Positions 61,774-64,000 of a stretch of DNA of 64,000 nt are shown piece by piece. The number at the start of each line of letters is the position of its first letter. Positions within the stretch are counted from its first letter, which is position 1. Under the pieces are notes generated by a model. That model saw nothing but the letters and a program-made list of their open reading frames with translations, was not told where the DNA came from and made no database searches. The translations under genes and the position numbers were made by a program. This DNA comes from Streptomyces fagopyri (GTDB taxonomy: Bacteria > Actinomycetota > Actinomycetes > Streptomycetales > Streptomycetaceae), in NCBI RefSeq assembly GCF_009498275.1, contig NZ_CP045643.1:3472001-3536000 (forward strand). Direction: 5' to 3'.

Positions 61774-64000
61774 CTGACTACGACTTTCCGAGAGCTCGGA
61801 ATCCTTCCCGAGACGGCCGAAGCCCTTGAGGCCGTCGGCATCATCAACCCCTTCCCCATCCAGGAGATGACGCTCCCCGTCGCCCTTTCGGGCAGCGACG
61901 TCATCGGCCAGGCGAAGACCGGCACCGGCAAGACGCTGGGCTTCGGCCTCCCGCTCCTGGAGCGCGTCACCGTCCCCGCGGACGTCGAGGCGGGCCGGGC
62001 CACGCCCGAGCAGCTCACCGACGCCCCGCAGGCCCTCGTCGTCGTCCCGACGCGCGAGCTGTGCACCCAGGTGACGAACGACCTGCTCACCGCGGGCAAG
62101 GTCCGCAACGTCCGCGTGCTCGCCATCTACGGCGGCCGGGCGTACGAGCCCCAGGTGGAGGCCCTCAAGAAGGGCGTCGACGTCATCGTCGGCACCCCGG
62201 GCCGTCTGCTGGACCTCGCGGGCCAGAAGAAGCTCGACCTCAAGCACATCAGGGCCCTCGTCCTCGACGAGGCCGACGAGATGCTCGACCTGGGCTTCCT
62301 GCCCGACGTCGAGAAGATCATGAACATGCTGCCGGCCCGCCGCCAGACCATGCTGTTCTCGGCGACCATGCCGGGCGCGGTCATCGGCCTCGCGCGCCGC
62401 TACATGTCGCAGCCCACGCACATCCGCGCCTCCGAGCCGGACGACTCGGGTGCGACGGTCCGCAACACCGCGCAGTTCATCTACCGCGCGCACAACATGG
62501 ACAAGCCCGAGCTGGTCGCGCGCATACTGCAGGCCGACGGCCGCGGTCTCGCGATGGTCTTCTGCCGCACCAAGCGGACAGCCGCCGACCTCGCCGACCA
62601 GCTCCAGCAGCGCGGCTTCGCCTCCGGCGCGGTCCACGGCGACCTCGGCCAGGGCGCCCGCGAGCAGGCGCTGCGCGCCTTCCGCAACGGCAAGGTCGAC
62701 GTCCTCGTCTGCACCGACGTCGCCGCCCGCGGCATCGACGTCGAGGGCGTCACCCACGTCATCAACTACCAGTCCCCCGAGGACGAGAAGACGTACCTGC
62801 ACCGCATCGGCCGGACCGGCCGCGCGGGTGCCAAGGGCATCGCCATCACCCTCGTCGACTGGGACGACATCCCGCGCTGGCAGCTCATCAACAAGGCGCT
62901 GGACCTCGGCTTCGGCAACCCGCCGGAGACGTACTCCACGTCCCCGCACCTCTTCGAGGAACTCAGCATCCCGGCCGGCACCAAGGGTGTCCTGCCGCGC
63001 TCCGAGCGCACCCGCGCCGGGCTCTCGGCCGAGGCGGTCGAGGACCTCGGCGAGACCGGCGGCCGCGGTCCGCGCGGCCGCGGTGGCCGTGCCGCGGCGC
63101 CCGTCGTCGAGCGCGAGAAGGAGCGGGAGCGTTCCGAACGCGGCCCGCGCCGTCGCCGCCGTACGCGCAACGGCACGCCGCTGGACGAGACCTCCGGCAC
63201 CGTCACGCCGACGGCATCACCGTCGCAGGCTCCGGCCGAGCCCGCCGCCGCGGAGGCCACCGAGTCCCGTACGCCGCGCCGCCGTCGCCGTACGCGCGCC
63301 GGTGGATCGTCCGAGCCGGTGGCGGTCGCCACGGAGACGGTCGAGCCGTCGGCCGCGCCCGAGGCCGCGGAGAGCGCGGTCGCGACGGCCGAGGGCGTGG
63401 AAGCGACGGCCGCCAAGCCGCGCCGCCGCACCCGCAGGACGACACAGGCCCCGGCCGAGACCGTCACGGTCGTCGCGGAGCCCGTCGTGGTCGCGGAGAC
63501 CGTCGCCGCGGCGCCCGCCGAGGCTGTCGCGGAGGCTCCGGCCGCCAAGCCGCGCCGCCGCACCCGCAAGGCCGCGGAGGCCGTCGAGGCCGTCCTCGAC
63601 ACGGTCGAGGGCACGCCCGAGGTCACCGAGTCCAAGCCGCGCCGCACCCGCGCCAAGGCCACCACGGCGGCAACTCCCGCCGTGGACAGCGCCGTTGACA
63701 CCGCGGAGGTCGCGGAGACCAAGCCCCGTCGCCGTACCCGCAAGGCCGCCGCGGCGAGTGTCGAGGCGGACAGCGCGCCCCTGACGCCCGCCGTCGAGGA
63801 GCCGGAGGCGGCGCCCCGCCGCCGCACCCGAAAGGCCGCCGAAGCCGCGGTCGACACGGCGGAGGGCGTCGCCGCGGCGCCGGCCGCCAAGCCCCGCCGT
63901 ACCCGCAAGGCCGCGGTGGCCACGGCCGAGGCACCCGCCGAGGTGGTGGCCGACGCCGCGGAGCCGAAGCCGCGCCGTACGCGCGCCAAGGCGACCACCA
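61774..64000 (+). CDS. DEAD-box RNA helicase, RhlE-type (partial)
   Basis: The first 742 codons of a DEAD-box RNA helicase that continues past the window. Q motif (INPFPIQEMTLPVAL), Walker A (AKTGTGKT), PTRELCTQV, LVLDEADEMLDLG, SAT and HRIGRTGRAG are all present by residue 350. From about residue 410 the tail alternates acidic/Ala stretches with basic PRRRTRKA modules (nine seen), likely RNA contacts. The start proposed is CTG at 61774, 7 nt after GAGG; no ATG, GTG or TTG occurs in frame nearby, and the next ATG (61867) would remove the Q motif. From memory it corresponds to Rv3211. Confidence 0.88.
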   Translation, partial: MTTTFRELGILPETAEALEAVGIINPFPIQEMTLPVALSGSDVIGQAKTGTGKTLGFGLPLLERVTVPADVEAGRATPEQLTDAPQALVVVPTRELCTQVTNDLLTAGKVRNVRVLAIYGGRAYEPQVEALKKGVDVIVGTPGRLLDLAGQKKLDLKHIRALVLDEADEMLDLGFLPDVEKIMNMLPARRQTMLFSATMPGAVIGLARRYMSQPTHIRASEPDDSGATVRNTAQFIYRAHNMDKPELVARILQADGRGLAMVFCRTKRTAADLADQLQQRGFASGAVHGDLGQGAREQALRAFRNGKVDVLVCTDVAARGIDVEGVTHVINYQSPEDEKTYLHRIGRTGRAGAKGIAITLVDWDDIPRWQLINKALDLGFGNPPETYSTSPHLFEELSIPAGTKGVLPRSERTRAGLSAEAVEDLGETGGRGPRGRGGRAAAPVVEREKERERSERGPRRRRRTRNGTPLDETSGTVTPTASPSQAPAEPAAAEATESRTPRRRRRTRAGGSSEPVAVATETVEPSAAPEAAESAVATAEGVEATAAKPRRRTRRTTQAPAETVTVVAEPVVVAETVAAAPAEAVAEAPAAKPRRRTRKAAEAVEAVLDTVEGTPEVTESKPRRTRAKATTAATPAVDSAVDTAEVAETKPRRRTRKAAAASVEADSAPLTPAVEEPEAAPRRRTRKAAEAAVDTAEGVAAAPAAKPRRTRKAAVATAEAPAEVVADAAEPKPRRTRAKATT

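Noticed and set aside
61003..61829. Plus-strand frames crossing the ferritin-like gene and the gap before the helicase
   Set aside because: They are Arg/Pro/Ser-rich and antisense to a gene with a recognisable fold.
1..64000. CRISPR arrays, insertion sequences, integrases, attachment sites or a replication origin
   Set aside because: No evenly spaced direct repeats, transposase or recombinase genes were seen. Although tRNA genes are present, no integrase or tRNA fragment duplicate marks an attachment site.

Overview
The window is high-GC actinobacterial chromosome, almost certainly Streptomyces. Signs of this are the strong third-position GC bias, frequent GTG starts, 4-bp ATGA/GTGA gene overlaps, a WhiB-family regulator, TerD/AIM24 genes and UvrD2/AdnAB repair enzymes. 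I see no insertion sequence, prophage, CRISPR array or rRNA. It is ordinary core chromosome, and the more unusual signals are in leaders, repeats and one polysaccharide-like cluster.

Layout. 1-2.9 kb: a CBS-domain protein, then a catalase divergent from its Fur-family regulator. 2.9-5.3 kb: two identical initiator tRNA genes flanking a large Sel1-repeat protein. 5.4-14.7 kb: UPF0182 membrane protein, PPA1309 protein, PDZ/Lon-like protease, MoaE, an SDR-fold protein, a DUF2342 protein and a Nudix hydrolase. 14.8-17.9 kb: three AIM24-domain genes, the first fused to TerD. 18-21.4 kb: a YgjP-like metallopeptidase, an E1/ThiF-like protein and an ABC1 kinase. 21.5-23.2 kb: the wblC (whiB7) antibiotic-resistance regulator, with a long leader holding an upstream ORF, an intrinsic terminator and a WhiB7-type promoter. 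23.2-36.4 kb: UvrD2, mycoredoxin, NudC, an M20 peptidase, AdnB, AdnA and an alkyltransferase-like protein, so mainly a DNA-repair and redox block.

36.6-44 kb: a flippase-like membrane protein, two tandem secreted alpha/beta-hydrolase lipoproteins and MoeZ. 44-49.7 kb: four genes resembling parts of a Pel-type exopolysaccharide system (DUF3492/PelF-like glycosyltransferase, polytopic membrane protein, sugar epimerase, spherulin-4-type hydrolase). 49.8-55.6 kb: a dipeptide ABC transporter operon whose transcript appears to begin with a leaderless 30-residue leader peptide. 55.6-64 kb: DUF3152 zincin, alpha/beta hydrolase, TetR regulator, DUF3107 protein, ferritin-like protein, and a DEAD-box helicase that runs off the right edge and appears to start at CTG.

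From memory, much of the order (UPF0182, PDZ protease, DUF2342, ABC1, whiB7, uvrD2, mrx1, nudC, adnB, adnA, MGMT-like, moeZ, DUF3152, TetR, DUF3107, ferritin-like, rhlE) matches Mycobacterium tuberculosis Rv3193c-Rv3211. If so, the Pel-like and dpp clusters are insertions between moeZ and the DUF3152 gene.
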